Shown: positions 17,367 to 25,662 of the stretch, in pieces
Layout of the letters: each line of letters begins with the position of its first letter
How positions within the stretch are numbered: the stretch's first letter is position 1
NCBI GenBank assembly: GCA_023138835.1
Contig: JAGLOP010000005.1
Span: 1-64,000, forward strand
Source of the DNA: Arcobacteraceae bacterium
GTDB lineage: Bacteria; Campylobacterota; Campylobacteria; Campylobacterales; Arcobacteraceae
Direction: 5' to 3'
Length of the DNA stretch: 64,000 bases
Program-made: the position numbers and the translations under genes
The notes under the pieces: model-generated
The model's database searches: none
Seen by the model: the letters and a program-made list of their open reading frames with translations, nothing else
Told to the model about the DNA's origin: nothing

Positions 17367-18050
17367 TTATGGATTAAATCCAAAATCCATTCCCGTATCA
17401 AAAGTGGCAAAATTTGGATTTGTATGCCCAAATTGCACGCTTTTATTTTGAAGTTTCATTATATCGCCTTTTATATCTATACCAGCAGGGCATACCATAT
17501 TACAATTTCCACATAAAGTACAACTAAATACTCCATTGTCTTGAATATTGTCTATGATACTTTTTACATCTTTTTCTTTTTTGTCTTCAATATATCTATA
17601 AGCTCTAGTTAAAGCAAAAGGTGATAAAAACTTATCATTTACTTCATATACAGGACAAGAACTGTAACAGCTGTTACATAAGATACAATTACTCTCTTTG
17701 TCAATTTTATCAACATCAGCATTTGAAATCTTTTCATCACTCAATTCTTGAAGTTGGGCATTTGCAATTTTTAATAATTTATGTTGTTTACTATTATCAA
17801 CAACCAAATCTTTTATAACAGGTAAGTTTTTTAACGGTGTCACTTCGTCATTGTCTTTAATTGTAGTTTTACAAGCTAATTTTTCAACCCCATTGACCAC
17901 AACTGCACAACTGCCACAAATCCCACTTCTACAACCGCTTCCAAAAGCTAATGAGTTATTTTGAGTTTGTTTAATATGACCTAATACAGCTAATAAATTA
18001 TCAACTTTAGTTTCAATATTGTAGCTGGTTTCGCAAATCTTAACTTGCAT
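17367..18050 (-). CDS. succinate dehydrogenase/fumarate reductase-like iron-sulfur subunit
   Basis: This 227-residue protein has a 2Fe-2S domain (Cys40, Cys45, Cys48, Cys60) and two bacterial ferredoxin-type motifs (Cys122/125/128/132 and Cys177/180/183/187). The last motif, CTLCGNCNMVCP, has a cysteine where classical FrdB/SdhB has a non-ligand residue. The third centre should therefore be 4Fe-4S rather than 3Fe-4S, as known in type E enzymes of archaea and Campylobacterota. It overlaps the flavoprotein gene by 11 bases. No gene for a membrane anchor, either cytochrome b or CCG-domain type, is adjacent. Confidence 0.85.
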   Translation of the reverse strand: MQVKICETSYNIETKVDNLLAVLGHIKQTQNNSLAFGSGCRSGICGSCAVVVNGVEKLACKTTIKDNDEVTPLKNLPVIKDLVVDNSKQHKLLKIANAQLQELSDEKISNADVDKIDKESNCILCNSCYSSCPVYEVNDKFLSPFALTRAYRYIEDKKEKDVKSIIDNIQDNGVFSCTLCGNCNMVCPAGIDIKGDIMKLQNKSVQFGHTNPNFATFDTGMDFGFNP

Positions 18051-19644
18051 TTATAAACTCCAAATTTAGATTTTCATTAGTTTTTGTAACTATTGATTGT
18101 TTTTCAAATTGTTCCTCTTCATTAGTATATTCAATACGATAATGAGCCCCGCGGCTTTCACATCTTTCTATCGCACTTAAAATTACAACCTCAGATATAT
18201 CAAGCATATTTTTAAATTCAATAAACTCTTTTAAATTTGTATTATAAACCCTGCTTTTATCCCCTATTCCCATTTGTGTATATTCTTTTTGCCATTGTGC
18301 TATTTGTTTTGAAGCTGTTTGTAAATCAGTTTCATTTCTAAATAATCCAACATTTTCATACAAAATTTTCCCTAAAAGCTCTTTTTTCTCATAAAAGTTG
18401 ATTGTATTTGGATATTCAAAAAGTTCATCTATGTAAGTTATATCATTTTGTATAGTTTTATTTTCATCTTCAACTATTTTAATCTTATCTAAATCTTTAC
18501 TGGCATTTTGTCCTGCAATTCGACCAAACAATATAATCTCCAACAATGAATTACCTCCAAGTCTATTTGCTCCATGAACACCATTTGCTGCACACTCGCC
18601 TATTGCGTAAAGATGTTTTATATTTGTATGACACCTTGGATCAGTTTTAATTCCACCCATACTATAATGAGCCACAGGTTTAATAGGTATTAAATCTACA
18701 TCCATCTTAAGCCCTGTGTATTGTAAAGCCAGATTATATTCTTGAGGCATAAGCTTCATAATCTTCTCAATGCCAAGATGTCGTAAATCTAAAAACACCT
18801 CTTTATTATCTTGAAGTTGTTGATAAATTGCTCTTGCTACTTCATCTCTTGGTTTAAGTTCATCAATAAATCGCTCACCATCAGAAGTTACAAGGTAACC
18901 ACCCTCTCCTCTGGCACTTTCACTGATTAAAATACTATTTTCTTTTAAAGCTGTTGGATGAAACTGTACATATTCCATATTTTTTAATCTACATCCTGCT
19001 CTTAGGGCTACTGCCAGTCCATCTCCTGTCGTAGCTAAAGAATTAGTGTTGAAGTTTGTGTAGATACCTGCATAACCACCAGTAGCCAAAACAACCTTTT
19101 TAGCAAATATTTGCTCAACTTCTGTAGTTTTTATATCTAAAACTACTGCTCCTAAAACTGTATTGTTAGAAACTATCAAATCTAAAAGCATCTTATCTTC
19201 TATAAAATCAACATTTTCTTTGATACAAGTATCGTACAAAGTATGCAATATTTTTAAGCCGGTATAATCTGAACTATAACAAGCCCTGGCATTAGAAGTT
19301 CCACCAAGTTTTCTTTGAGCTATATTTCCATTTGCATCTTTTGAAAACGGTACTGCAAGATTATCCAGCCATAAAATAGTATCTTTTGCTTTTGTACACA
19401 ACACCTTGATAGCTTCACTATTTCCTATTTTATGTGAAGATTTCATTGTATCATTTATATGATTTTGAATACTATCAGTTTCTTCGTCCAAACAAGCATT
19501 TATTCCACCTTGTGCTTGGCAAGTTTGTGAGGCAGTTGGTGTAGTTTTTGATAAAACTAAAACTTTTGCACCATTTCTTTTAGCTTCAATGGCACAGCTT
19601 AATCCTGCCCCTCCGCTTCCTATTATCAATACATCATATTCCAT
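18040..19644 (-). CDS. succinate dehydrogenase/fumarate reductase-like flavoprotein subunit
   Basis: This 534-residue flavoprotein starts with the FAD-binding motif GSGGAGLSCA and lacks a signal peptide, so it should be cytoplasmic. Substrate-site elements of the fumarate reductase family are present: QFHPTAL, ESARGEGGYL, KPRDEVARA and PVAHYSMGGI, plus ECAANGVHGANRLGG near the C-terminus. It could be mistaken for L-aspartate oxidase (NadB), but the paired iron-sulfur subunit argues for succinate/fumarate conversion. It is shorter than E. coli FrdA (about 600). Without an anchor it may act like thiol:fumarate reductase or recruit a remote anchor subunit. Confidence 0.85.
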   Translation of the reverse strand: MEYDVLIIGSGGAGLSCAIEAKRNGAKVLVLSKTTPTASQTCQAQGGINACLDEETDSIQNHINDTMKSSHKIGNSEAIKVLCTKAKDTILWLDNLAVPFSKDANGNIAQRKLGGTSNARACYSSDYTGLKILHTLYDTCIKENVDFIEDKMLLDLIVSNNTVLGAVVLDIKTTEVEQIFAKKVVLATGGYAGIYTNFNTNSLATTGDGLAVALRAGCRLKNMEYVQFHPTALKENSILISESARGEGGYLVTSDGERFIDELKPRDEVARAIYQQLQDNKEVFLDLRHLGIEKIMKLMPQEYNLALQYTGLKMDVDLIPIKPVAHYSMGGIKTDPRCHTNIKHLYAIGECAANGVHGANRLGGNSLLEIILFGRIAGQNASKDLDKIKIVEDENKTIQNDITYIDELFEYPNTINFYEKKELLGKILYENVGLFRNETDLQTASKQIAQWQKEYTQMGIGDKSRVYNTNLKEFIEFKNMLDISEVVILSAIERCESRGAHYRIEYTNEEEQFEKQSIVTKTNENLNLEFINAS

Positions 19645-19645
19645 C

Positions 19646-20356
19646 TTATGCCCAAAATTCCTTTAATTGTGTTTTTTGTTTTTCTTTTTTTATTAAATTC
19701 TCATTATCTTTTATAATTTTCTCTTCTTTTGCATCTTCTTCTTTTTTTACTGCAAATTCTCTCTCTTTTTTTAACCGCACTTTTCGCTCAACCTCTTTTC
19801 TAAATTTATCATCAAAATCTAAATCTTTAAGAACTTCTAAACCCTCTTTAACATCATTCTCAATTATTCCTTCATCATCTTTTATATCTTCTTGTGACGG
19901 CATAATTGTTTCTTCAATCTCATCTTTAAATACTTCTTCTTCATATATAGGAGTAGGCGGAATTACTTGTGCTGATTTTATACTATTTTTTACTTCTATA
20001 ATCTTCTTTTCTAAATCTTTAGGTAGTTTAACCTGTTCAATAATTTTAGTTTTTTGTATTTCAATAGCTTGCTTTTTGCTATTTTTAGAAGCTTTATCTT
20101 TTTTATTCTTTTTAACTTTCTTTGTATTAATCTTTGTATCATTATTAGATAAATCTTTCGCTTTTAGAATATCATATTCTGCCATTATCTTTTCATATTT
20201 GTCAAAATTTAACAACATAAAACTAGGCTTTCCATCCCTTAATATAATTGCTTTATCAATCTCTTCACTAAGTATTTTATTAAAAATAGTTTTGCTTTTT
20301 CGTATTAGTTCTGTTGATGAATACATCTCATTTGAACTATAAAGTAAATGATTCAT
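19646..20356 (-). CDS. protein with Phd/RelB antitoxin-like N-terminus and long charged tail
   Basis: I start it at the ATG at 20356, which has GGAG 7 bases upstream; the longer frame from 20398 lacks one and begins inside repeated DNA. The 236-residue product begins with SSTELIRKSKTIFNKI and KAIILRDGKPSFMLLNFDKYEKI, reading like the Phd/YefM antitoxin fold. It continues as a lysine- and glutamate-rich, probably coiled tail (about 75-236). No toxin gene is next to it. It ends 1 base before the flavoprotein gene and likely shares its transcript. Its function is unknown; an autoregulatory DNA-binding role is possible given the repeats in its promoter. Confidence 0.6.
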   Translation of the reverse strand: MNHLLYSSNEMYSSTELIRKSKTIFNKILSEEIDKAIILRDGKPSFMLLNFDKYEKIMAEYDILKAKDLSNNDTKINTKKVKKNKKDKASKNSKKQAIEIQKTKIIEQVKLPKDLEKKIIEVKNSIKSAQVIPPTPIYEEEVFKDEIEETIMPSQEDIKDDEGIIENDVKEGLEVLKDLDFDDKFRKEVERKVRLKKEREFAVKKEEDAKEEKIIKDNENLIKKEKQKTQLKEFWA

Positions 20357-20369
20357 TTTGTTACTCCAG

Positions 20370-20435
20370 TTTGTATTGTAGTATGTATTATAACACATAT
20401 TAATTACAATACCAAATTAATTACAATACTAAATT
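20370..20435. repeat. repeated operator-like element: one inverted and two direct copies
   Basis: Two adjacent 17-base direct repeats, AATTACAATACCAAATT and AATTACAATACTAAATT, occupy 20402-20435. An inverted copy of the core, TTTGTATTGTA, sits at 20370-20380. They lie in the divergent region between the antitoxin-like gene (start 20356, leftward) and the secreted repeat protein (start 20485, rightward). Their spacing and placement suggest binding sites for a regulator, perhaps the antitoxin-like protein itself. Confidence 0.55.
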
Positions 20436-20484
20436 AATTCTTAACTATATTTATAATACAATCTAACATAGTAAGGAGTTTATT

Positions 20485-21282
20485 ATGAAAAAATTTGGTT
20501 ATTTATTTTTAGTGAGTTTGATTTTATTGGCAGCTGGTCCGTTAATAGCTGCAGAGGGGGATGATGTTCAGGATGAAACATCATCCTTGACAAGTGCAGC
20601 TCAAGCAGAGAAGGCAGAAAATCTAGCAGAAGCATCTCAGGCAGAAGCGGCAGATGATGTTGCTGCAGCACAGACAGATGTTGATGCAGCACAGGCAGAT
20701 GTAGATTCAGCTCAGACAGATGTTGCTACAGCTCAAGCGGATGTTGATGCCGCGCAAGCAGATGTTGATGCAGCTCAAGCTGCAGTTGCTGCAGAGCCGG
20801 ACAATCCTGAATTACAAGCATCTTTGGAGATATCAGAAGCTGCTTTTAGTACGGCAGAAGCAGCCTTGACCACAGCAGAAGCATCTTTGGAGACATCAGA
20901 GGCAGGATTAGCAAGTGCTACATCTTCGTTAGCTGATGCGTCTGGAGCGTCAGTAGAGAGTATTAATGAAATGAGAACATCAGGAATGGGATGGGGAGAA
21001 ATAGCTAAAGAGTTAGGAATCCATCCAAGTGTTTTAGGTTTGCGTAATACAAAAAAAGCACAGAACCAAGAAAGAACTAGACATACAAAATCTTTTACTA
21101 CTAAAAATCCTGGGGTTAATAGTGGTAAAAGCAGTGGTCAAGGACTAGGTGGAAAAGGTAGTTCATCTGCCTCGGGTAAAGGAAGCAGCGGTGCTGCCGG
21201 TGGTAAAGGCGCTAGTGCTTCAAGTGGTAAAGGTAATAGTAATGCTGGAGGAAGTGGTAAAGGTGGAGGTAAAGGTAAGTAG
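20485..21282 (+). CDS. secreted Ala/Asp heptad-repeat protein with Gly/Ser/Lys-rich tail
   Basis: This 265-residue protein has a strong ribosome binding site (AAGGAG) and a signal peptide ending near ALIAAEG-type sequence (about residue 23). The body is a coiled-coil-like array of seven-residue units of the type DVDAAQA and DVDSAQT (about 58-100), then Ala/Ser/Glu-rich helices. Near residue 170 comes a compact motif, GMGWGEIAKELGIHPSVLG. The last 60 residues are almost only Gly, Ser, Lys and Ala in SGKG-type repeats. I do not recognise a named family. Its base composition is richer in G than its neighbours because of the repeats. A cell-surface or matrix role is a guess. Confidence 0.75.
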   Translation: MKKFGYLFLVSLILLAAGPLIAAEGDDVQDETSSLTSAAQAEKAENLAEASQAEAADDVAAAQTDVDAAQADVDSAQTDVATAQADVDAAQADVDAAQAAVAAEPDNPELQASLEISEAAFSTAEAALTTAEASLETSEAGLASATSSLADASGASVESINEMRTSGMGWGEIAKELGIHPSVLGLRNTKKAQNQERTRHTKSFTTKNPGVNSGKSSGQGLGGKGSSSASGKGSSGAAGGKGASASSGKGNSNAGGSGKGGGKGK

Positions 21283-21308
21283 TACTTTTAGCAGTTTTTG
21301 CATGATAG

Positions 21309-22205
21309 TTAGAACTCTCTTTCTATCATCGCTTTCATAATATTTTGTAAGTCTTCGTTATTCTCATCTTTTATGGCTTCTATTGCTTCAAGTCCTAACT
21401 TTTGAGCTAATTTAATACTGTCTTCTAAAGCTTGAGTTTCTTTCATCTTCTGTTTTATCCAAGAAGTTTCATCAACACTTAAGTCTTTTTTATAAAGTTT
21501 TTCCAATGCCTGCTTATCTTCCAGTCTCTCATGTAAAAGTAGATACGGAATGGTTACCTTTCCTTCTACAAAATCTAACATTGCAGGTTTTCCCAAAGTT
21601 GCACTATCTTGCGTAATATCTAAAATATCATCTACCATTTGAAATGCAAGACCAAGATTTTTACCATATAAAGCAAATGCTTCTTTATCTTTATTGACTA
21701 ATATTGCAGCAGTTTTTGCGCTAGCTTCAATTAATGAGGCTGTTTTTTTATCAATCATATCAAGGTACTTTTTATAAGAGCTGTTAAATGTATTTGTAAG
21801 TTCTACATCGTGAAGTTCACCAATACTAAGAAGTGTTACCGCATTTGAAACTGTGTAAGCAATTTCTTTATCCATTTGTGATAGTTGTGTAAAGGCTTTT
21901 GAGTATAAAATATCTCCAAACATAATAGAGGTTTTATTATCAAATAAAGCGTTGATTGAGGGTTTTCCTCTTCTGGTATCTGCTTCATCTATCACATCAT
22001 CATGAAGAAGCGATGCAGCATGTATCATCTCAACTACGGCACAAAGTTCAATAGATTGAGTTGTAATTCCGGCAATTTTAAGTATCAGCTTTGAACGAAG
22101 CATCTTCCCCTCAGCTAACAACTCTAAAAGCTCTAAACTTCTTGCATCACCGCAATCAGCTACAAAAGTTTTTATTTGTTGTTTTACTTGAGACAATTCT
22201 TCCAT
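21309..22205 (-). CDS. ispB: polyprenyl (octaprenyl-type) diphosphate synthase
   Basis: This 298-residue all-helical prenyl transferase has both aspartate-rich motifs, LLHDDVIDEADTRRG and MVDDILDITQD, which bind the magnesium-diphosphate groups. It condenses isopentenyl diphosphate into the long side chain of menaquinone. The neighbouring DUF2018 gene (1-base overlap) has the same association in Helicobacter pylori, where ispB and HP0242 lie close together. The chain length of the product cannot be read from sequence alone. Confidence 0.9.
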   Translation of the reverse strand: MEELSQVKQQIKTFVADCGDARSLELLELLAEGKMLRSKLILKIAGITTQSIELCAVVEMIHAASLLHDDVIDEADTRRGKPSINALFDNKTSIMFGDILYSKAFTQLSQMDKEIAYTVSNAVTLLSIGELHDVELTNTFNSSYKKYLDMIDKKTASLIEASAKTAAILVNKDKEAFALYGKNLGLAFQMVDDILDITQDSATLGKPAMLDFVEGKVTIPYLLLHERLEDKQALEKLYKKDLSVDETSWIKQKMKETQALEDSIKLAQKLGLEAIEAIKDENNEDLQNIMKAMIEREF

Positions 22206-22501
22206 TAACTATCTAGCCTGCAAACAATTTCACCGGTAAATTCTATGTATAAACCTTTTTTATGTAGTTCTATATCATCTGCATATTCAAAGGCATAAGC
22301 AGCAATCATTTTATCTAATTCTATATCATTATGTTCTTTTCGCAAGATGGCTTCCATAACTGCAAATTTTTCCATAATTTTATCAAATTCATCTTCTACT
22401 ATCTCTTCATTTGCTTGATTTGCAATATCCCAAAATTTTGACTTTGGAGTACCTCCGAATATATTATCTTCATCTTCAAATAATGCTTCATATTTTCCCA
22501 T
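22205..22501 (-). CDS. DUF2018 family protein (HP0242-like)
   Basis: This small acidic helical protein of 98 residues contains KFWDIANQANEEIVEDEFDK and a MIAAYAFEYADD segment. It belongs to the DUF2018 family, known almost only from Campylobacterota; the H. pylori member HP0242 is a solved helical dimer of unknown function. It overlaps ispB by one base and follows hisD by 16 bases, so it is cotranscribed. There are no catalytic motifs. Confidence 0.82.
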   Translation of the reverse strand: MGKYEALFEDEDNIFGGTPKSKFWDIANQANEEIVEDEFDKIMEKFAVMEAILRKEHNDIELDKMIAAYAFEYADDIELHKKGLYIEFTGEIVCRLDS

Positions 22502-22517
22502 AATTAATTCCTTTTAT

Positions 22518-23825
22518 TTAATGTTTTTTTGTATTTGTTGACAGTCTGACTCTTACACTTTTTGCGTGAGCTGTCAAACCTTCAGTATCTGCTAAAAGTG
22601 CACATTGTTCACCTATCTCATCTATAGCATTTTGACTAAAACTGATAATTGAACTTTTTTTCATAAAGTTTTCCACACTCAGTGGACTATAAAACTTTGC
22701 AGTTCCACCAGTTGGCAATGTATGATTTGGACCAGCCACATAATCACCTATTGGTTCAGGTGTATTTTGCCCCAAGAAGATTGCCCCTGCATGTTTAATT
22801 TTCGGTAAAAGTTCAAATGGAGATTGTGTCATCACTTCCAAATGTTCAGGTGCAATTTCATTCATAAGTTTAATTGCATTACCCATACAAGAAGTAACAA
22901 TAATACAACCTCTCTCATCTATTGATTTTTTAGCTATTTGGCTTCGTGAGAGTTCATTTAGGTATTTATCTACAGCTTTGCTTGTCTCTTGTGCAATTTG
23001 TTGGGAAGTAGTTATTAAAATACTGCTGGCCATCTCATCATGTTCAGCTTGTGATAGTAAATCAATAGCAAGATAATCAGTATTTGCACTATCATCTGCA
23101 AGGATTCCTATTTCACTTGGACCTGCTATCATGTCAATATTTACTTCACCAAATACTAACTTTTTAGCAGTTGCCACAAAAATATTTCCAGGACCTGTGA
23201 TTACATCAACTTTTTTTAAAGTTTCAGTCCCATAAGCCATAGTAGCAACAGCACTAGCCCCTCCAACTTTCATCACAGTTGTAATTCCACAAAGATGACA
23301 AGCCGCAAGTAAAAGTTCATTTGGTTCATTGTCAGGTGTCGGCGTACAAACTACAATCTCTTCAACACCGGCTACCATTGCTGGGATGGCATTCATAAGT
23401 AAACTACTTGGATATGCAGCTTTCCCGCCTGGGATATAAAGTCCGGCACGGTCAACTGCTGTTACTTTTTGCCCTAAAATAGTTCCATTATCTTCAAACT
23501 CCATCCAAGATTTTGGTAATTGTTTTTCATGATATTTTTTAATTCTATCATGTGCTAAGTGTAAAGAATCTCTTAATTTCTCATCAATATTTTCATAAGC
23601 TTTTTTCATATCTTCAACATCTATAAAAAGTTCGTCATCACTTTTAGGTGCCCAGTTATCAAACTTTGATATATGCTCTTTTACTGCTTTATTTCCATTT
23701 TCTACTATATCATCAATAATACCATTTACGATAGTTGATACTTTTTTAATATCAACTTTGGCACGACCTAAAATATTTTCAAATTCTGCTTTAAAATTAT
23801 CATCTTTAGTATTTATAATTTTCAT
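22518..23825 (-). CDS. hisD: histidinol dehydrogenase
   Basis: This 435-residue enzyme oxidises L-histidinol to histidine in the last two steps of histidine synthesis. Family motifs include AGLYIPGGKAAYPSS, the zinc and catalytic site segments SQAEHDEMASS, IAPEHLEV and GPNHTLPTGG. Length is typical. It is 1 base from aroK and probably in one transcript with aroK, DUF2018 and ispB. No other his genes are in the window. Confidence 0.96.
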   Translation of the reverse strand: MKIINTKDDNFKAEFENILGRAKVDIKKVSTIVNGIIDDIVENGNKAVKEHISKFDNWAPKSDDELFIDVEDMKKAYENIDEKLRDSLHLAHDRIKKYHEKQLPKSWMEFEDNGTILGQKVTAVDRAGLYIPGGKAAYPSSLLMNAIPAMVAGVEEIVVCTPTPDNEPNELLLAACHLCGITTVMKVGGASAVATMAYGTETLKKVDVITGPGNIFVATAKKLVFGEVNIDMIAGPSEIGILADDSANTDYLAIDLLSQAEHDEMASSILITTSQQIAQETSKAVDKYLNELSRSQIAKKSIDERGCIIVTSCMGNAIKLMNEIAPEHLEVMTQSPFELLPKIKHAGAIFLGQNTPEPIGDYVAGPNHTLPTGGTAKFYSPLSVENFMKKSSIISFSQNAIDEIGEQCALLADTEGLTAHAKSVRVRLSTNTKKH

Positions 23826-24335
23826 TTATTTTACTGCCTTTAAAATTTCTTTTGTAATTCTGTTTATATCCCAATCTTCAACATTGACTGTGATATCTGC
23901 TACTTTTTTATATTCTTTAACTCTTTGGTTATAAAGTTTTCTAGCTTCTTCCAAATCATTTAGTAAAGGTCTTTTTTTAAACTTTTGCTTTGAATTTGGT
24001 GCTTGTTTTAGTGCTTCAATGATTCTATCAAATCCAGATTCTAAATATACAACTTTACCAATTTTCTTTAAGTTTTCTTGTCGATAAAAACCACCGCCAG
24101 TAGAGATAATCGTATTCTTTAAATTATTTTCCAACCATTCGGCACATCTTTTTTCTAAAGCTCTAAAATAAGGCTCTCCCTCATCTTTAAAAATCTTTTT
24201 TACTGTTCTCTTTTCAACAGATACAATTAAATCATCAGTATCTACTGCAAAGTAGTCGCTATTCTTTACAAGCTGCCTTGCTACTGTACCTTTTCCTACA
24301 CCCATAAAACCAATTAATATAATATTTTTACTCAT
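23826..24335 (-). CDS. aroK: shikimate kinase
   Basis: This 169-residue P-loop kinase has GFMGVGKGTVARQL (Walker A, with Gly-Thr instead of the usual Ser/Thr arrangement), DTDDLI for shikimate binding, and STGGGFYR. It phosphorylates shikimate at position 3 in the aromatic amino acid pathway. Length matches AroK. It sits between a PLP-dependent deaminase-like gene (3-base gap) and hisD. The pathway feeds the tyrosine or phenylalanine that the ammonia-lyase at 5907 would use. Confidence 0.92.
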   Translation of the reverse strand: MSKNIILIGFMGVGKGTVARQLVKNSDYFAVDTDDLIVSVEKRTVKKIFKDEGEPYFRALEKRCAEWLENNLKNTIISTGGGFYRQENLKKIGKVVYLESGFDRIIEALKQAPNSKQKFKKRPLLNDLEEARKLYNQRVKEYKKVADITVNVEDWDINRITKEILKAVK

Positions 24336-24338
24336 AAA

Positions 24339-25199
24339 TTAGATTATACCTAATTTTCTTTTATATCTTGTTATCATAGTTTCATTACCTTTTATCCCCC
24401 CTTGATGAATATATAAAATATTCTTTTTTTGATATTTAAGTAAAGTTTGCCAACCTATTGGATCATATAATAAATCGAATTCTATATTTGTTTGCTGTTT
24501 TAACTCTTGCCAAATTTTATAATTTTCTTTATATAACTTTCCAAAATGAAATTTTTTTGGTGGAGTTAAGATAGTAGGGTGATTGGTTTCATCTTTTTCT
24601 AACTCAAAAAATTGTTTTTTTAAATACTTTGTGTCTCCCACGCAAGGACAGGTTAAAACTTCATCTTCTAGATATTTTTGTAAAAAGAGCGCTGTTGTTC
24701 CTGTACCGCTTGGTAGAAATACTTTTAAATTTTCTATTTCTTTTTCTTTTTTCCATTCTTTAATTTCTTGGGCTAATATTTTAATACCATATTGAGCTTC
24801 TTCAATTGCTCCACCTTCAGATATAAATAATTCATTTGGTTTTAGACCAATTGTTTTTTTATTATACTCACCTACAATTAATTGCATACCAAATTCTTGC
24901 GCATATTTATAGTTACCCTGTGGATTTTCTGTTAAAAAAGATGGCAGATGATTCGTATAATATTTAAATTTCCATCCCTTTAGTTTACATAAAACTGATA
25001 AGGAATACATTGCATTTGATTGATTTGAACCGTGACTTATTACTGTATCAATACTATCAAACTCATTATCGAAAAAATAAAAAAACTTTCTAGCTTTATT
25101 TCCTGAAAAATCAGGATGCAGTAAATCATCTCTTTTTATATAAAAGTTTTTATTGTTAAAAGTTATCAGTTGGGTTGGAGAGTTTATTAATTTTTGCAT
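24339..25199 (-). CDS. PLP-dependent ACC deaminase/D-cysteine desulfhydrase family protein
   Basis: This 286-residue fold-type II PLP enzyme has YIKRDDLLHPDFSGNKARKF, where Lys35 is the predicted cofactor lysine, and SHGSNQSNAMYSL, the substrate carboxylate loop of the family. LPSGTGTTAL is the phosphate-binding loop. Family members act on 1-aminocyclopropane-1-carboxylate or D-cysteine. In most bacteria lacking plants as hosts, D-amino acid desulfuration is the more likely activity, but substrate cannot be decided here. It is the first gene upstream of aroK. Confidence 0.82.
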   Translation of the reverse strand: MQKLINSPTQLITFNNKNFYIKRDDLLHPDFSGNKARKFFYFFDNEFDSIDTVISHGSNQSNAMYSLSVLCKLKGWKFKYYTNHLPSFLTENPQGNYKYAQEFGMQLIVGEYNKKTIGLKPNELFISEGGAIEEAQYGIKILAQEIKEWKKEKEIENLKVFLPSGTGTTALFLQKYLEDEVLTCPCVGDTKYLKKQFFELEKDETNHPTILTPPKKFHFGKLYKENYKIWQELKQQTNIEFDLLYDPIGWQTLLKYQKKNILYIHQGGIKGNETMITRYKRKLGII

Positions 25200-25206
25200 T
25201 AGATAT

Positions 25207-25242
25207 AAAAAAAGGTAAGCATTTTATTGCTTACCTTTTTAA
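25207..25242 (-). terminator. rho-independent terminator downstream of rplS
   Basis: An 11-base-pair perfect stem, AAAGGTAAGCA paired with TGCTTACCTTT, encloses the loop at 25222-25227. A/T runs flank both sides. It lies just past the rplS stop on the minus strand and separates it from the PLP enzyme gene. Confidence 0.82.
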
Positions 25243-25257
25243 TTAAAAGTTTAGAAA

Positions 25258-25614
25258 TTACTTTCTTAACTCTTTAATTTTTGCAGCTTTACCAGTTAAT
25301 TCTCTTAAGTAATGTAACTTAGCTCTTCTTACTCTTCCTCTTCTTAATACTTCAATAGATTTTAAACTATCAGAATATAATGGGAAAATTCTCTCAACAC
25401 CAACAGAGTTAGCACCGATTTTTCTAATTGTAAAAGTTCTAGAAACACCTTGACCTCTTAAAGCAATAACAAGACCTTCAAAATTTTGAACTCTTTTCTT
25501 TTCACCTTCTTTAATCTCAATACCAAGTCTTAAAGTATCACCAGCTCTAAATTGTGGAGCTACTTTTTCACCAATTTGAGCTTTTTCGAAACTCTCAATA
25601 TATCTATTTCTCAT
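25258..25614 (-). CDS. rplS: 50S ribosomal protein L19
   Basis: This 118-residue ribosomal protein begins [13 protein letters not shown], with AAAGGA six bases before the ATG at 25614; a longer frame to 25635 would add seven residues foreign to the family. It contains [20 protein letters not shown] and ends in the basic [18 protein letters not shown] region. L19 sits at the 30S-50S interface. It follows trmD, as in the common rpsP-rimM-trmD-rplS operon, though rpsP and rimM are not here. Confidence 0.96.
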   Translation of the reverse strand: MRNRYIESFEKAQIGEKVAPQFRAGDTLRLGIEIKEGEKKRVQNFEGLVIALRGQGVSRTFTIRKIGANSVGVERIFPLYSDSLKSIEVLRRGRVRRAKLHYLRELTGKAAKIKELRK

Positions 25615-25662
25615 GTTTTTTCCTTTGTCTGGCATACAGTATCAAACTGAAGAGGCCCCTTT

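Noticed and set aside
18040-19644. L-aspartate oxidase (NadB)
   Set aside because: The N-terminal part is similar, but the gene overlaps an iron-sulfur subunit gene of the fumarate reductase type and carries the PVAHYSMGGI substrate motif.
20402-20435. CRISPR-like array
   Set aside because: Only two adjacent 17-base copies with no spacers; an operator or small tandem duplication explains it better.
20483-20692. Leftward 69-residue frame over the heptad-repeat gene
   Set aside because: It is the antisense reading of the repeat region of a gene with a signal peptide and a strong ribosome binding site.
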